Part shown: positions 36,333 through 45,048 of the stretch, piece by piece | How the letters are laid out: every line of letters starts with the position of its first letter | How positions within the stretch are numbered: position 1 is the stretch's first letter | DNA from: Halomicrobium salinisoli | GTDB lineage: Archaea > Halobacteriota > Halobacteria > Halobacteriales > Haloarculaceae | Direction: 5' to 3' | Assembly (NCBI RefSeq): GCF_020405185.1 | Contig: NZ_CP084465.1 | Coordinates: 1 to 64,000, forward strand | Length of the DNA stretch: 64,000 nt | Notes under the pieces: model-generated | Told to the model about the DNA's origin: nothing | What the model saw: only the letters and a program-made list of their open reading frames with translations | Databases searched by the model: none | Translations under genes and position numbers: made by a program

Positions 36333-37961
36333 TTAGAAGCGATCAGAGTCGGTCACTCGGTCGATTTCTCGCTGCTTTCGCTGTCGCTGCCGTTGGCGCA
36401 GGCGGTGTCTCGCAGCCGGATTGGCTGGCATCCGCTCTGGGAGTTCCAGGTGTTCGTCGGACTCCGGGAGCACCAGTGCGTCTGGCTCCGGCAGCCCGGA
36501 GGGTTGCCTTCCGGACAGCTGTGGTGTGCGTTCGTCCGGCTGGCGAGACCTCCGTCCACTGGGAAGTGGCCGCTGGGCCGAGCTGCCGAACCCGCCGTTC
36601 GCCCTTGACCGCCCTGCTACTCGGGATCGGACGTCCTGAATCCTCGATTGAACGCCTGGCCTGGCGTTCCGGAACTGGCGTTGCAGTCCCTGCGAGATCT
36701 GCTTGCGCTTCTGTTTGATCCGGCCGACGGTCTGCTGGTCGATCGACCGGGAGAGCGCTGCGACCGACCGCGGCGCCAGCCGGTTGAACAGGACCTTCGG
36801 CAGGACGAGGAAGGCGATGAGGAGGCCACCGACCGTCACGATCACCGACGTGACGATGTCCAGTCCCTCCAAGGGAAGCGAGAAGAGGATTCGCAGGACT
36901 GCTGTCTGGACGACCAGAATGAGTGGCAGGGTAGCGTACGCGCCGATACCCACTGATCCCGCAGTCTGGAGCGTTCTGAACGGCGCTGCGTACAGTCCCC
37001 AGTAGAGCGGCCACAGCGCCGCGACGAAGAAGGCCACCACGTAGAGGGTGTAGTAGGCCAGCAGCGCCACGATGACGGCGATTAGGTTGATGTACGCGAT
37101 TACCAGCGCCATCCCGATGCCGATACCGAGGCGAGAGAGGTTCCCCGGTGTCTGGAGGAACTCCGTCCCGCTCGGGGCAATCGCCTGGCCGACCACCGAG
37201 CCGACGTGGTAGCCCATCGGCATCACGACCGGCCCGGCCAGGATCATCCCGAAGCCGATCGCGACGCGCCGGAGTGTCGTCCGGCGTCGCTGGGCGTTCT
37301 GCCCCATCGCCAACATCGTCCACGGGATTAGCGAGAGGATCGCGATGAACGACAGTATCCAGTACGCGTTCGTCACTCCACTCCACCACCCTTGCTCGGG
37401 ATTCACCCACGACGACGGATCGTCCGGCTGACCGGGCGCTGGGAGGGAGAAGAGGTAGGAGTTGGCTGTCCCAATTGCATCTAACAAACCCGTATGGATT
37501 GCTTGATATCCATCGCGGGCAGTACTAGCGACGATCTCACGGGCATTTGGGGGGCTGATATCGACGCTTAGTGGATCTGGAAACTCTACGTCGACTGGGC
37601 CACTGCTCTCGTCGTTATCACCGCCGCTGGCGTCATCTCTCTCGTCCTCATCGCTGCCGCTAGTGCCATCACTTTCCCCGCTATCTTGCTCTGAACTACC
37701 CGTCTCTGTTTCCGTCGATGTCTCGTCTCCGTTATCTTCCTGAGACTCTGTGGGATCACCAGTATCTGCTTCTTCGCTGTGATCACTATCACAGGGATAT
37801 CGATTCGGAACGGCACTACAGTGTTCTGCCAGTCCCGACCCACCTGTGATAGCAGTGACTCCATCAACAGAGGGCTGCGGTGCTACCCCTCCAGCAGTTG
37901 CGGGAATGCCCGCCAAAAACGCGACACTGACCACGGCGCAGAGAAACAGTGGTCGGTCCAT
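36333..37961 (-). CDS. Polytopic membrane protein, VirB6/TrbL-like
   Basis: The ATG at 37961 gives MDRPLFLCAVVSVAFLAGIP, a clear signal peptide, followed by an acidic Ser/Asp/Glu-rich extracellular stretch (about 45-110). At least five membrane segments follow between about residues 195 and 400 (such as AYWILSFIAILSLIPWTML and YYTLYVVAFFVAALWPLYW). The last 130 residues are basic, rich in Arg/Gln/Pro and presumably cytoplasmic. Position between the pilin-like and VirB4-like genes, and this topology, fit a VirB6/TrbL channel component. No sequence motif proves it. Spacing is 2 bases to both neighbours, so translation is coupled. Confidence 0.7.
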   Translation of the reverse strand: MDRPLFLCAVVSVAFLAGIPATAGGVAPQPSVDGVTAITGGSGLAEHCSAVPNRYPCDSDHSEEADTGDPTESQEDNGDETSTETETGSSEQDSGESDGTSGSDEDERDDASGGDNDESSGPVDVEFPDPLSVDISPPNAREIVASTARDGYQAIHTGLLDAIGTANSYLFSLPAPGQPDDPSSWVNPEQGWWSGVTNAYWILSFIAILSLIPWTMLAMGQNAQRRRTTLRRVAIGFGMILAGPVVMPMGYHVGSVVGQAIAPSGTEFLQTPGNLSRLGIGIGMALVIAYINLIAVIVALLAYYTLYVVAFFVAALWPLYWGLYAAPFRTLQTAGSVGIGAYATLPLILVVQTAVLRILFSLPLEGLDIVTSVIVTVGGLLIAFLVLPKVLFNRLAPRSVAALSRSIDQQTVGRIKQKRKQISQGLQRQFRNARPGVQSRIQDVRSRVAGRSRANGGFGSSAQRPLPSGRRSRQPDERTPQLSGRQPSGLPEPDALVLPESDEHLELPERMPANPAARHRLRQRQRQRKQREIDRVTDSDRF

Positions 37962-37963
37962 TC

Positions 37964-38425
37964 TCAGACCAGCGGGGCGATGAACAGTCCGATATCGAAC
38001 GACAGGCACGAGATCGTACTCATGCCGACTGCATCGAGGATACCGCCGAAGGCAACCGGTACAAATGCACCGGCGAGCGTCTTTCCGGCGCCCGCCAGTT
38101 GCTTTTTCCCTTCGAACTGGGTTTCGCTACGGGCCTCCCCCATCTTGTCGAAGGCCATCGTGGCTCGGATCGCTGATTTGACGATGAGATACATCGCAAT
38201 ACCTGCCAGAATCAGTGCGACGAGATCACCGATCCCGGTCCCACACATCGCATCTCCGATATCACTGATCGGTGACTGAGCAGCAGCAGGTACGGCCAAT
38301 ACGTCAAGCCCGATCACGATCACTGCGAACTTCCGAGCATGCCTAATGGAGAGCCGTAGCACCATCTCTTCGAGCGAGCACGACCCATCGAGTACACGTA
38401 GTCGGGAGGAACGTTCACTTGCCAT
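37964..38425 (-). CDS. Small two-helix membrane protein, VirB2 pilin-like
   Basis: This 153-aa protein has an N-terminal basic region, a hydrophobic signal-like segment ending VLAVPAAAQS (about residues 35-52), and two further hydrophobic segments (LVALILAGIAMYLIV and LAGAFVPVAFGGILDAVG). They are separated by a short polar loop with Lys/Glu (DKMGEARSETQFEGKKQL). A signal sequence followed by two helices and a short loop is the pattern of VirB2/TrbC pilins. The protein sits directly before the VirB6-like gene, the usual place for this subunit. The pair of cysteines (MCGTG and ISCLS) may form a disulphide outside the cell. Assignment rests on size, topology and context. Confidence 0.65.
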   Translation of the reverse strand: MASERSSRLRVLDGSCSLEEMVLRLSIRHARKFAVIVIGLDVLAVPAAAQSPISDIGDAMCGTGIGDLVALILAGIAMYLIVKSAIRATMAFDKMGEARSETQFEGKKQLAGAGKTLAGAFVPVAFGGILDAVGMSTISCLSFDIGLFIAPLV

Positions 38426-38506
38426 GGTACTACTGGAATGATAACTGATTTCAAGAACATTTCAAACTAGATAATAGATAAAATTGTCGAATAGCTGCAG
38501 GAATAA

Positions 38507-39121
38507 CTACGGGCTTACTGAGACGACTGTAACGTTTGTACAGCCAAAGTCAGGCGCAAACTCGTCGAATTCGACGGATTCTCCCCCAAATTCTAACTCG
38601 ATCTGCCGCTCGATTGTTCCCTGATTTTCAGTCTCGAAATGCAGTGTCGCCGTTCGTGTCTCGCCCGTGCAGGTTGAGGTATCCAGTTCCTCCTGCGTCC
38701 GTCCGTTCTCCGAGGAGAGATCTACGTAATAGAGCGGTTCATGGACCATCTGAATCTGCTGACTTTCACTAGACTCGATGTCTATGGAATCAATAGAATC
38801 CCCTGAGGGGTTTGTGAATCTCCCTGTTCGTGTTGCATCATGTGGCCTCGGGACATCACCAGTGATTCGGAACGATTCAACTGTTATACTCCCTGTTCCG
38901 GCGTACTCAACCGTGGCTTCGAGAGTACCCGCGACTTCCGGCCGATCCTCGTAGTCCTTCGGTTTGTACTCGATCACCTGGACGTCTTTCACGATGAGAC
39001 CTGACTGGGACTGGGTAGGGGACTGATCAGTGCTGGTGGCCGCGGATGACCCATCATCAGTACACCCAGCGAAGGATGCAAGCACAGCAACTGCTCCAGA
39101 GAGATAGGTTCGGCGTTTCAT
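38507..39121 (-). CDS. Secreted lipoprotein of the mobilisation module
   Basis: The N-terminus MKRRTYLSGAVAVLASFAGC ends in a haloarchaeal lipobox (FAGC), and KRRTYLSG resembles a twin-arginine signal, so the mature protein should be Tat-exported and lipid-anchored on the outer face. A Ser/Thr/Asp-rich spacer follows (about residues 21-45). The rest is beta-rich (KDVQVIEYKPKD, LEATVEYAGTGSITVESFRI) with two cysteines near the C-terminus. The start at 39121 is preferred because it places the Arg pair at the N-terminus; an ATG at 39139 would add six residues. It lies between the coupling-protein and pilin-like genes in the same direction, so a role in mating-surface contact is possible but not shown. 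Confidence 0.8.
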   Translation of the reverse strand: MKRRTYLSGAVAVLASFAGCTDDGSSAATSTDQSPTQSQSGLIVKDVQVIEYKPKDYEDRPEVAGTLEATVEYAGTGSITVESFRITGDVPRPHDATRTGRFTNPSGDSIDSIDIESSESQQIQMVHEPLYYVDLSSENGRTQEELDTSTCTGETRTATLHFETENQGTIERQIELEFGGESVEFDEFAPDFGCTNVTVVSVSP

Positions 39122-39160
39122 GGCTGGAATTTTAGACATTCAATTGAAATTAATTGTGAT

Positions 39161-40948
39161 TCAGAGGCGCTGATCCACGTCTTCGAGTCGTTCGATTTGC
39201 CCGATCCACCAGTGTCCCGACGACTTCACGACACACTCGCCGGCGGTGAACTGCTTCAACTGACCGGACGGAATCGGCGAGCGATCCGTCTGCCGGACTG
39301 TCCGAGAGCGGGATTGCCTCGGACTAGTGAACTCGGGATTTTCGTCGCGCTTCGACCGCGACACCGACTTCGAGGCGACGTCGTCGCGGCGATCGCCGAT
39401 TTCGTCGAGGATGTACTCCGTCGTCTCGCTGTCACCTGGTGCGAAGTAGACGCCCTGCGGACAGTTGCCGAGGACGCCCGACGAGGCTCCACCATAGCGA
39501 TACTCCAGTTGCCCGACGGTCTGGACGCCGATCAGCGCCCGGGCGCCCTCGGAGCGGCCCCGGGCCGCGAGTTCCGGGAGTTGGTGGAGTCGCGGGAGGC
39601 GGTCGATTTCGTCGAGAATGAAGTTCGCCTCCGTCGACGACGTCATCGCTCGCTTGATTGCCCAGTCCAGTAACAACCGGAACATCGGACCACAGGTATC
39701 GAGGTCGCCGCTCGAGGAGTCGACGACGAGGACATCCTGCGGATCGGCGAGGTACTCCCTGATCGAGAACTGCCCGTATTCTGCGAAGTCTCCGACGAAG
39801 ACGTCCCGGACGTGCTCGTGGAGTGTCGAGTACACTGTCGGCGCCCCGCGGCCGCTGTCGGGGTCGATGTGCGCGGCTGCGCCCTGTAAATCGTCGTACG
39901 ACTGCAGTGCCCCGTACATCTCGTCCATCTCTTGATTGACGAATCGGACGACGTCGTCGTGGCCGAGCTTGTCGAGTCTGTCCTGCGCCGTCGCCTTGCG
40001 GTAGAGAAAGGTCAGGCAGGCCTCGAAGACCTGCTGTGCCGGGTTGTGGAAAGGATCGTTGCCCTCCGGCTCACCGAACACTGCGCTGGCAACCTCGCGC
40101 AGGTCCTGCTCGCGCTCGACGTCCTGAAAGAGGTTCCAGACGACGTCGCTGTCTCTCGCTGCAATCCGGAGCACTTCGCCCGACTGATCTTCCTTGTCGG
40201 GCGTTCCCGACTGGTCGTCTGGCGTCTCCAACTGACCGTTCGTGTCGTCTTCGCTGGTTTGTGTGAGTTTGTCGGCGTAGAACGTCTGGAAGTCGTTGCC
40301 GTAGTCGTGAACGAAGACCGCGACGCCCTCGTTGTTGGGATATTGCTCGGCGAAGAGTTGCATGGCCGAGGTCTTCCCCGAACCGGTCTCCCCGATGAAG
40401 GCCGTCGACAGGGACTGATCCATCCGTGGGACCGCCGGCGCCTCGGCACTGGTCTCGTCGACGGTCGCCATCGGGACGACGAACTCGTCGTCGTCCCGGT
40501 GGAATTCTGGGCTCTCGAGCCCAATTCGATCAGGATGGCGTCGTCGGACCCACTCGCCAGCAGCCACGCCGCCGAGCAGGAGGCCGTGAAGCAGGACAAC
40601 GGTCCCGTCGCTGACGATGGGATATGCGACGCCCGGTACCGAGCCGGTGATCGCCACGACGATCAGGAGTCCAGCGACAGCCATGTGGAGTACCGGCGCA
40701 AGGAGAAGAAACTCGACGTTGCCTGCCAGCACCGCCGGCCCGAACAGGGTGATGGTCAGGACGAGAAACGACGCGTACACGTACCGCCACCGGTACAATC
40801 GTCGGACGATAGGTGCATCTCGATCGATGAGCAGTGGGGGAACGCACGCAATGGCAGCGTAGCGAAGCCACTTCCAGAGTACCTCGAGCAGGAGGACCTC
40901 TTCGTCGTAGTACACCGAGTCGGAGTCTCGCTCGGCTTCACTCGCCAT
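39161..40948 (-). CDS. VirD4/TraD-like coupling protein
   Basis: This 595-aa protein has three or four N-terminal membrane segments (about residues 20-135) and a cytoplasmic ATPase domain. Walker A is GETGSGKT at 186-193. A Walker-B-like NFILDEIDRLPRLHQLPELAARGRSEG follows, with the charged Arg-Ser-Glu-Gly segment typical of TraD/VirD4 coupling proteins. ALIGVQTVGQLEYRYG is the conserved Gln-containing motif of the same family. It would link the relaxase-DNA complex to the secretion channel. Its start overlaps the relaxase-like gene by 11 bases. The family assignment is strong; substrate choice is inferred from the neighbouring relaxase. Confidence 0.88.
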   Translation of the reverse strand: MASEAERDSDSVYYDEEVLLLEVLWKWLRYAAIACVPPLLIDRDAPIVRRLYRWRYVYASFLVLTITLFGPAVLAGNVEFLLLAPVLHMAVAGLLIVVAITGSVPGVAYPIVSDGTVVLLHGLLLGGVAAGEWVRRRHPDRIGLESPEFHRDDDEFVVPMATVDETSAEAPAVPRMDQSLSTAFIGETGSGKTSAMQLFAEQYPNNEGVAVFVHDYGNDFQTFYADKLTQTSEDDTNGQLETPDDQSGTPDKEDQSGEVLRIAARDSDVVWNLFQDVEREQDLREVASAVFGEPEGNDPFHNPAQQVFEACLTFLYRKATAQDRLDKLGHDDVVRFVNQEMDEMYGALQSYDDLQGAAAHIDPDSGRGAPTVYSTLHEHVRDVFVGDFAEYGQFSIREYLADPQDVLVVDSSSGDLDTCGPMFRLLLDWAIKRAMTSSTEANFILDEIDRLPRLHQLPELAARGRSEGARALIGVQTVGQLEYRYGGASSGVLGNCPQGVYFAPGDSETTEYILDEIGDRRDDVASKSVSRSKRDENPEFTSPRQSRSRTVRQTDRSPIPSGQLKQFTAGECVVKSSGHWWIGQIERLEDVDQRL

Positions 40949-41453
40949 GGTTCCGTTCCGGCGTGCGATCCGGTTCTGCCGTTACCTCTCGTTCTTGAGC
41001 ACGTTCCCGGCCTTTCGTCGGAAGTCGTTCGACTTCGCCGAAGGCGTCGCGCGCTCGCTCCCGGAATTCGACCATGTCGTTGCGATCCATCCGCAGGTCC
41101 CGTTCCTGTCCCGTGACTGCGGCATGGACGTGGGGTTTCTCGCCGCCGTCGTGAATCGCGTAGACGTAGTTCACCGAGGGTCGACCCGACCGCCAGTCGC
41201 TCAGTAATCGGCGCGTCCCGCGATCGAGTTCCTTCGTTCCCAGTTGAGCGTCCGGATCCGGCGAGATGATGAAGTGGCGTTCCATCCCGTCCGCCTTCGA
41301 CTGTTCGGCGAACTGCTCCAGTTCCGACTGATCGAGGTCGCGACCGGAGGGATCACGGACGGGGACCCGTTCTTTACCTGCCTTCCGGTCGTACTTGATG
41401 TAGTCGACGAGGTCGCCCGCGCCGCCGCGCTGGAAGTCGGTTTTGACGATCAC
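40938..41453 (-). CDS. Small HUH relaxase-like protein
   Basis: The N-terminus IVKTDFQRGGAGDLVDYIKY and the pair HFIISPDP / NYVYAIHDGGEKPHVHAAV match MOB-type relaxases. HVH is the metal-binding HUH motif, and Tyr in DYIKYDR is a candidate nucleophile. The protein is only about 171 aa, one nuclease domain without a helicase or primase extension. The GTG at 41453 overlaps the stop of the upstream RHH gene as GTGA, so it is preferred over GTG 41465. Downstream it overlaps the coupling-protein gene by 11 bases. It should nick the plasmid at oriT and pilot the strand; I cannot locate oriT with confidence, though the 41993-42077 intergenic segment is a candidate. Confidence 0.75.
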   Translation of the reverse strand: MIVKTDFQRGGAGDLVDYIKYDRKAGKERVPVRDPSGRDLDQSELEQFAEQSKADGMERHFIISPDPDAQLGTKELDRGTRRLLSDWRSGRPSVNYVYAIHDGGEKPHVHAAVTGQERDLRMDRNDMVEFRERARDAFGEVERLPTKGRERAQEREVTAEPDRTPERNHGE

Positions 41454-41992
41454 GCGTCCCACCACTTCCCGTCGTCGGGCTCACTGTCGTCCGTCGTATC
41501 GGTGGCGTCCGTGGTGTCGGCTGCTACACCAGTCGAGTCAGTGTCGGTGGGTGGCGTGGTCTCGTCTGAATCCGTCGTGGTCTGGCCGGCTTCAGGGCTC
41601 GACGACCTGTCGGTCCCGACGTCGAACTGGTCCGCATCGCGCACCCGTTCCGCTGCGTCTGAGAGGGCGTTCTGGCGCTGAAGCTCATCGATGTCTTGCT
41701 TGAGAAGTTCCCAGGTGGCGATCGAGTATACGCCCGACTTGACCTGTGTCTCTCTGAGCTCTTCTGCTGCAGCTTCGATCTCGTCCGTCGCACGTGCGAT
41801 GAGTTCTTCGATCCGTTGTTCGGCTTGGTACTCCTGTGATTTGGCCTCTAACGCATCGTTGTGGAGGATTTCGTCGATGCGACTGGCACACCACGACGAC
41901 ACAGTCATTTCGGCCTTCTCGGCAGCTCGCTCGATTTCCCGTTTCGTATCCGGCGTCACGTAGAACTCGACTTTCTCGCTCCGATTGGCCAT
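41450..41992 (-). CDS. RHH-type relaxosome accessory protein (MobC-like)
   Basis: The N-terminal part, KVEFYVTPDTKREIERAAEKAEM followed by TVSSWCASRIDEIL, is a ribbon-helix-helix/MobC-like DNA-binding module. A coiled-coil region follows (about residues 55-110, EYQAEQRIEELIARATDEIE). The C-terminal 60 residues are acidic and Thr/Asp-rich, probably disordered. Such proteins bind near oriT and position the relaxase. The stop overlaps the relaxase start by GTGA, and the gene diverges from the primase-like gene, leaving a short intergenic region for promoters and possibly oriT. The family call is by motif and gene order. Confidence 0.75.
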   Translation of the reverse strand: MANRSEKVEFYVTPDTKREIERAAEKAEMTVSSWCASRIDEILHNDALEAKSQEYQAEQRIEELIARATDEIEAAAEELRETQVKSGVYSIATWELLKQDIDELQRQNALSDAAERVRDADQFDVGTDRSSSPEAGQTTTDSDETTPPTDTDSTGVAADTTDATDTTDDSEPDDGKWWDA

Positions 41993-42077
41993 CGGTGCTG
42001 TCGTGTTATGTAGATGTACAGTACATCAATTTAATGCAATTGGATGGGAGTTTATTTTGATGCAGAGAGGTGCGATC

Positions 42078-42140
42078 ATGCGAGACCTGACCGCGAAACA
42101 GATCCGCGACAGCTGGGAGGCTCACGTTCGATGTATTTGA
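42078..42140 (+). CDS. 20-codon open frame overlapping the primase start
   Basis: ATG at 42078 opens MRDLTAKQIRDSWEAHVRCI and ends at the TGA at 42138-42140, overlapping the primase-like ATG at 42131 by ten bases in another frame. The peptide has the charged, helical look of coding sequence. It is either a leader peptide coupling translation of the primase, or the true N-terminus of that protein separated by a one-base frameshift (VR then MYLTLRD). Confidence 0.35.
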   Translation: MRDLTAKQIRDSWEAHVRCI

Positions 42141-44152
42141 CCCTTCGAGACTCGGAGATCCGCGAGCATTACCGTCGTGCGAAACCGGTCTACGAGGTAC
42201 TCGCGACTGTCGGTGAGTATCCCACGATCGGGTTGAACGACTTCGTCGGCTGGTACATCAAGCGCGATCAGATTGACGTCGAGGTGGTTGAGTCCGGGTT
42301 CCCGCGACGGGGACGCGTCGCCCAGCTCGACCGTGACTACGAGGAGATCTGCGACCGCTTGGATCGGACGCTGTACGCCATCACGACCTACAAGACGCCG
42401 GGAGCTTTCCAGCGGTGGGAACCCTGCCGCTATGACGAGGAAGAGGAGAGGACTGTGTGGCAGGACGAGGCTCCGACGCCCGGGTATGCCGATCTGCGTG
42501 CCATCCCGGCGTGGGGTGACGTCGACCTCGCCGACGACGTCAAGGCGCAGCGTGGCGAACTAGAGGCGGATACTACGCGTCTCATCGAGGAGACGCTGGC
42601 GGCCTACGTCGACGAGTTCGCGCGGCTGTACGGGACGCTCGACGCCGTCTACGCGCTCGACTCCGTCGGTGGAGCGTACGTGTTCGGAGCGCCGGAGGCG
42701 ACGCTCCCCATCGTCGATCACTTCAGTGACGATGTCGACGCGCTCGAACGCGTCTTCGACGCATTCCTCGACCGCTCCAACGAGTGGCTCCGCGGTGCCG
42801 AGAAGCGCGTCAACGAGTGGGTCGACGGTGCTGGTGACGTCATCCAACCCGACTGGGTGAACAACAAGAACCGCCAGTACAAACCGCCGCTGTCGATTCA
42901 CGCGGACCACAATGCCGTGGTCACTCCACTCGAGACGGAGGACGTCCAGTACGAACTCTGTCGGTTCGAGGCCGTCGACGAGGAGACTTTCGATCGGGCC
43001 GTCGCGTGGGCCCAGGAGTTCACGCGGATCGAGCACACGGACTGCGTCGAATCGCTGGTCGCGAATCTCTGGCCTGACGAGTACGAGGCGCAGGGTGGAT
43101 GGCGAGCTGCGCTGGACGCCTGGGTCGAAGCCGAGTGTGAACGGGAACAGGAACGCCGTGAGCGACGTGAGCAGGCGCGCCGGCAGCGTCAGGAGCGCGT
43201 GGCCGAGTCCAGTGGCTCCCTCGAGCGACAGTCCATCACGCCGTTCAAGCAAGATGTCTACGATGCGGTCCAGCAGGTCGACATCAGCGAGATCGCTCGC
43301 CACTATGCGAGTGACGTCTACGACACGGACCCGAACCAGCCACGGCCGCAGTTTGATCCTTCGTGGCGGTACAGCGAGAGCGGGCAGTCCTGCTTCGTCG
43401 ACGAGCAATCCAACACCTTCGGCGACTCGAAGGTGAACGCCGGCGGTGGACCGGCGATGCTGATGGCGCTGGCGACTGGAATCATTTCCGACGCTACCGA
43501 CGACCTCGATGGGGAGGACTACTGGGCGGCTGTCGACGAACTGCGGAGTGCTGGCTACGACATCCCCGTGTGGGTTCCGGAAGCTGGGTCGGATCGAGAT
43601 GATGGTAGTGTCTCCGATCAGATGCCGTTCTGGGCTGTCCGGAAGGCCGCTGTCGCGCTCGGTATCTGTTCCGAGGACGCCTTCGTCGATCGCGAGGGCG
43701 ATGCGGGGTCCTACGAGGGCTTCCCCGACTACGAGACCTACAACGAAACGCTCGTGGCGATCGAGGAGGCTGGGCTGGACCACGGCCGTGAGTTGGTGGT
43801 TCCCGAGGACGGACGCGAGGTGCAGGGTGATGAGCCCGAAGAAGCTGGTGACGCGGATTCAGTGGCCGGTACGAGCCGGGACAAGTTACGCGAGGAGAAT
43901 CGGCGACTCTCGGAGAAAGTCGAGCGTCTCGAATCGACACTTGCCGATAAGTCGAGGCGGATCGAGGATCTGGAAGCAGAGATCGAGACGCTTCGATCTG
44001 AACTCGAGAGCGTACGGTCGGACCGAGACCGACTCAAGACTACTATCGAGGCTGACGAAACGAATCGAGCATCCACGACAGAGGCGAACGAAGAAGGTAG
44101 TGACGACACCTCTCTTCTCTCTCGTGCCAGACGATCCCTTTTCTCCAACTAG
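42131..44152 (+). CDS. Plasmid primase-like protein (archaeo-eukaryotic primase type)
   Basis: From the ATG at 42131 this is a 673-aa protein. The N-terminal half resembles small archaeo-eukaryotic primases of mobile elements. LDAVYALDSVGGAYVFGAP (about 175-193) could carry the metal-binding acidic motif. PPLSIHADHNAVVTPLE (about 255-271) matches the conserved S-x-H motif II region. A linker of Arg/Glu helices (about 335-375) leads to a C-terminal domain typical of primase-associated regions and ends in a long coiled coil (about 590-640). It likely makes primers for plasmid replication or for the transferred strand after mobilisation. The gene diverges from the RHH/relaxase genes. The upstream frame is open to 42044 but has no ATG before 42131. 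Confidence 0.65.
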   Translation: MYLTLRDSEIREHYRRAKPVYEVLATVGEYPTIGLNDFVGWYIKRDQIDVEVVESGFPRRGRVAQLDRDYEEICDRLDRTLYAITTYKTPGAFQRWEPCRYDEEEERTVWQDEAPTPGYADLRAIPAWGDVDLADDVKAQRGELEADTTRLIEETLAAYVDEFARLYGTLDAVYALDSVGGAYVFGAPEATLPIVDHFSDDVDALERVFDAFLDRSNEWLRGAEKRVNEWVDGAGDVIQPDWVNNKNRQYKPPLSIHADHNAVVTPLETEDVQYELCRFEAVDEETFDRAVAWAQEFTRIEHTDCVESLVANLWPDEYEAQGGWRAALDAWVEAECEREQERRERREQARRQRQERVAESSGSLERQSITPFKQDVYDAVQQVDISEIARHYASDVYDTDPNQPRPQFDPSWRYSESGQSCFVDEQSNTFGDSKVNAGGGPAMLMALATGIISDATDDLDGEDYWAAVDELRSAGYDIPVWVPEAGSDRDDGSVSDQMPFWAVRKAAVALGICSEDAFVDREGDAGSYEGFPDYETYNETLVAIEEAGLDHGRELVVPEDGREVQGDEPEEAGDADSVAGTSRDKLREENRRLSEKVERLESTLADKSRRIEDLEAEIETLRSELESVRSDRDRLKTTIEADETNRASTTEANEEGSDDTSLLSRARRSLFSN

Positions 44153-44786
44153 TGACCGATATTGTACTTGTCCCTCGTAGGATATCCCAGCGAATAGATT
44201 CCCCTATCTAATTGGCAACGACCGCCATCACGACGGTGAACGGTGCGAGTACCTTCCTCTTGAGATTCATTCATTTCTTCGAGAAGAGTGTGGTTGAGTG
44301 TCTGTACTGCCGGAGTCGCGGGTATAGTCTCGCCTCCCATGGGTCGAAGTGTGGCCGCCGTTGGCCCGGGCCGCGCCCGGCGTGGCCGGATCGTCCTGGA
44401 CCTCGAGGGCGCGACGCGCCCGCGCTGTGGGGTGGCGGATCAGCATCTGGCCGCCGAGATGGACCAGCAGCTCGCAATCGCTGCTGGTCATGATCGGCTC
44501 CCCGCTTGATCGCGACGCGCCCGACTGTTCGATCGCTCGCTACCCCAGTCGTCACCCCCCGAAAAGGAGGTTTCTGGGCCGTGAGGACCGATTTTCCCAA
44601 TCATGCATGGGACCGACCCCGCACCGGAGCGACCGGCTCGGTGGCCGTCGCTACTGGCGACGATGTGTCAGCCGGTAAAGTCTCAGAAAATCAAGGGTAA
44701 CAATTGGTGCCATTGGGAGCGAAAGGGACAGCAGTGGCACCCCCCTACGGATGGGGCTTTATGTTGCTCTCCAATTGGTTACCAGT
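44153..44786. promoter_or_regulatory. Gene-poor GC-rich spacer ending in a TATA box for the AbrB gene
   Basis: No convincing gene is seen. A minus-strand open frame at 44267-44491 (74 aa, starts MTSSDCELLVHLGGQMLIRH) has high third-position GC and could be a real minigene, but nothing supports it beyond composition. At the right end CTTTATG (44757-44763) lies about 27 bases before the ATG at 44787, as expected for the TATA box of a leaderless haloarchaeal transcript. Confidence 0.5.
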
Positions 44787-45017
44787 ATGGCCACGAAACA
44801 GACGGAGACGACCGAACTGACGGATGCCGATGCGCTTTCCTGGGACGTCTTTGAGAGCGTCACGGTCCAAGAGCAGAGCGGGTCGTACATGGTCTCGATC
44901 CCGAAGAACACTGCCCGAGACCTCGGGATCTCGAAAGGTGACTCGGTTCTGTTCGTCGGCGAGGAGGGCGATCGCACCCTGATAGTGGGACGGGCTGACA
45001 GCGTGATCAACGGCTGA
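44787..45017 (+). CDS. AbrB/MazE-type swapped-hairpin DNA-binding protein
   Basis: This 76-aa protein has the AbrB/SpoVT fold: SGSYMVSIPKNTARDLGISK followed by GDSVLFVGEEGDRTLIV, the strand-loop-strand pattern with the conserved Ile-Pro-Lys and Leu-Gly-Ile. Such proteins act as transcription regulators or as antitoxins. No toxin-like gene follows directly in the same direction, since the next gene converges, so a stand-alone regulator is more likely. The ATG at 44787 is chosen because a TATA-like box sits 27 bases upstream and the usual family start precedes the first strand by about 40 residues; an ATG at 44761 would be out of that frame. Confidence 0.85.
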   Translation: MATKQTETTELTDADALSWDVFESVTVQEQSGSYMVSIPKNTARDLGISKGDSVLFVGEEGDRTLIVGRADSVING

Positions 45018-45048
45018 TTATCTACGATCTCAACCTAATTCTAACCAT

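Noticed and set aside
36343..37410. 355-aa minus-strand frame overlapping the VirB6-like gene
   Set aside because: It is an alternative frame rich in Arg and Pro; the VirB6-like frame has clear membrane segments.
42560..43783. 407-aa minus-strand open frame in the primase-like gene
   Set aside because: It is antisense to the primase-like coding region, with non-haloarchaeal composition.
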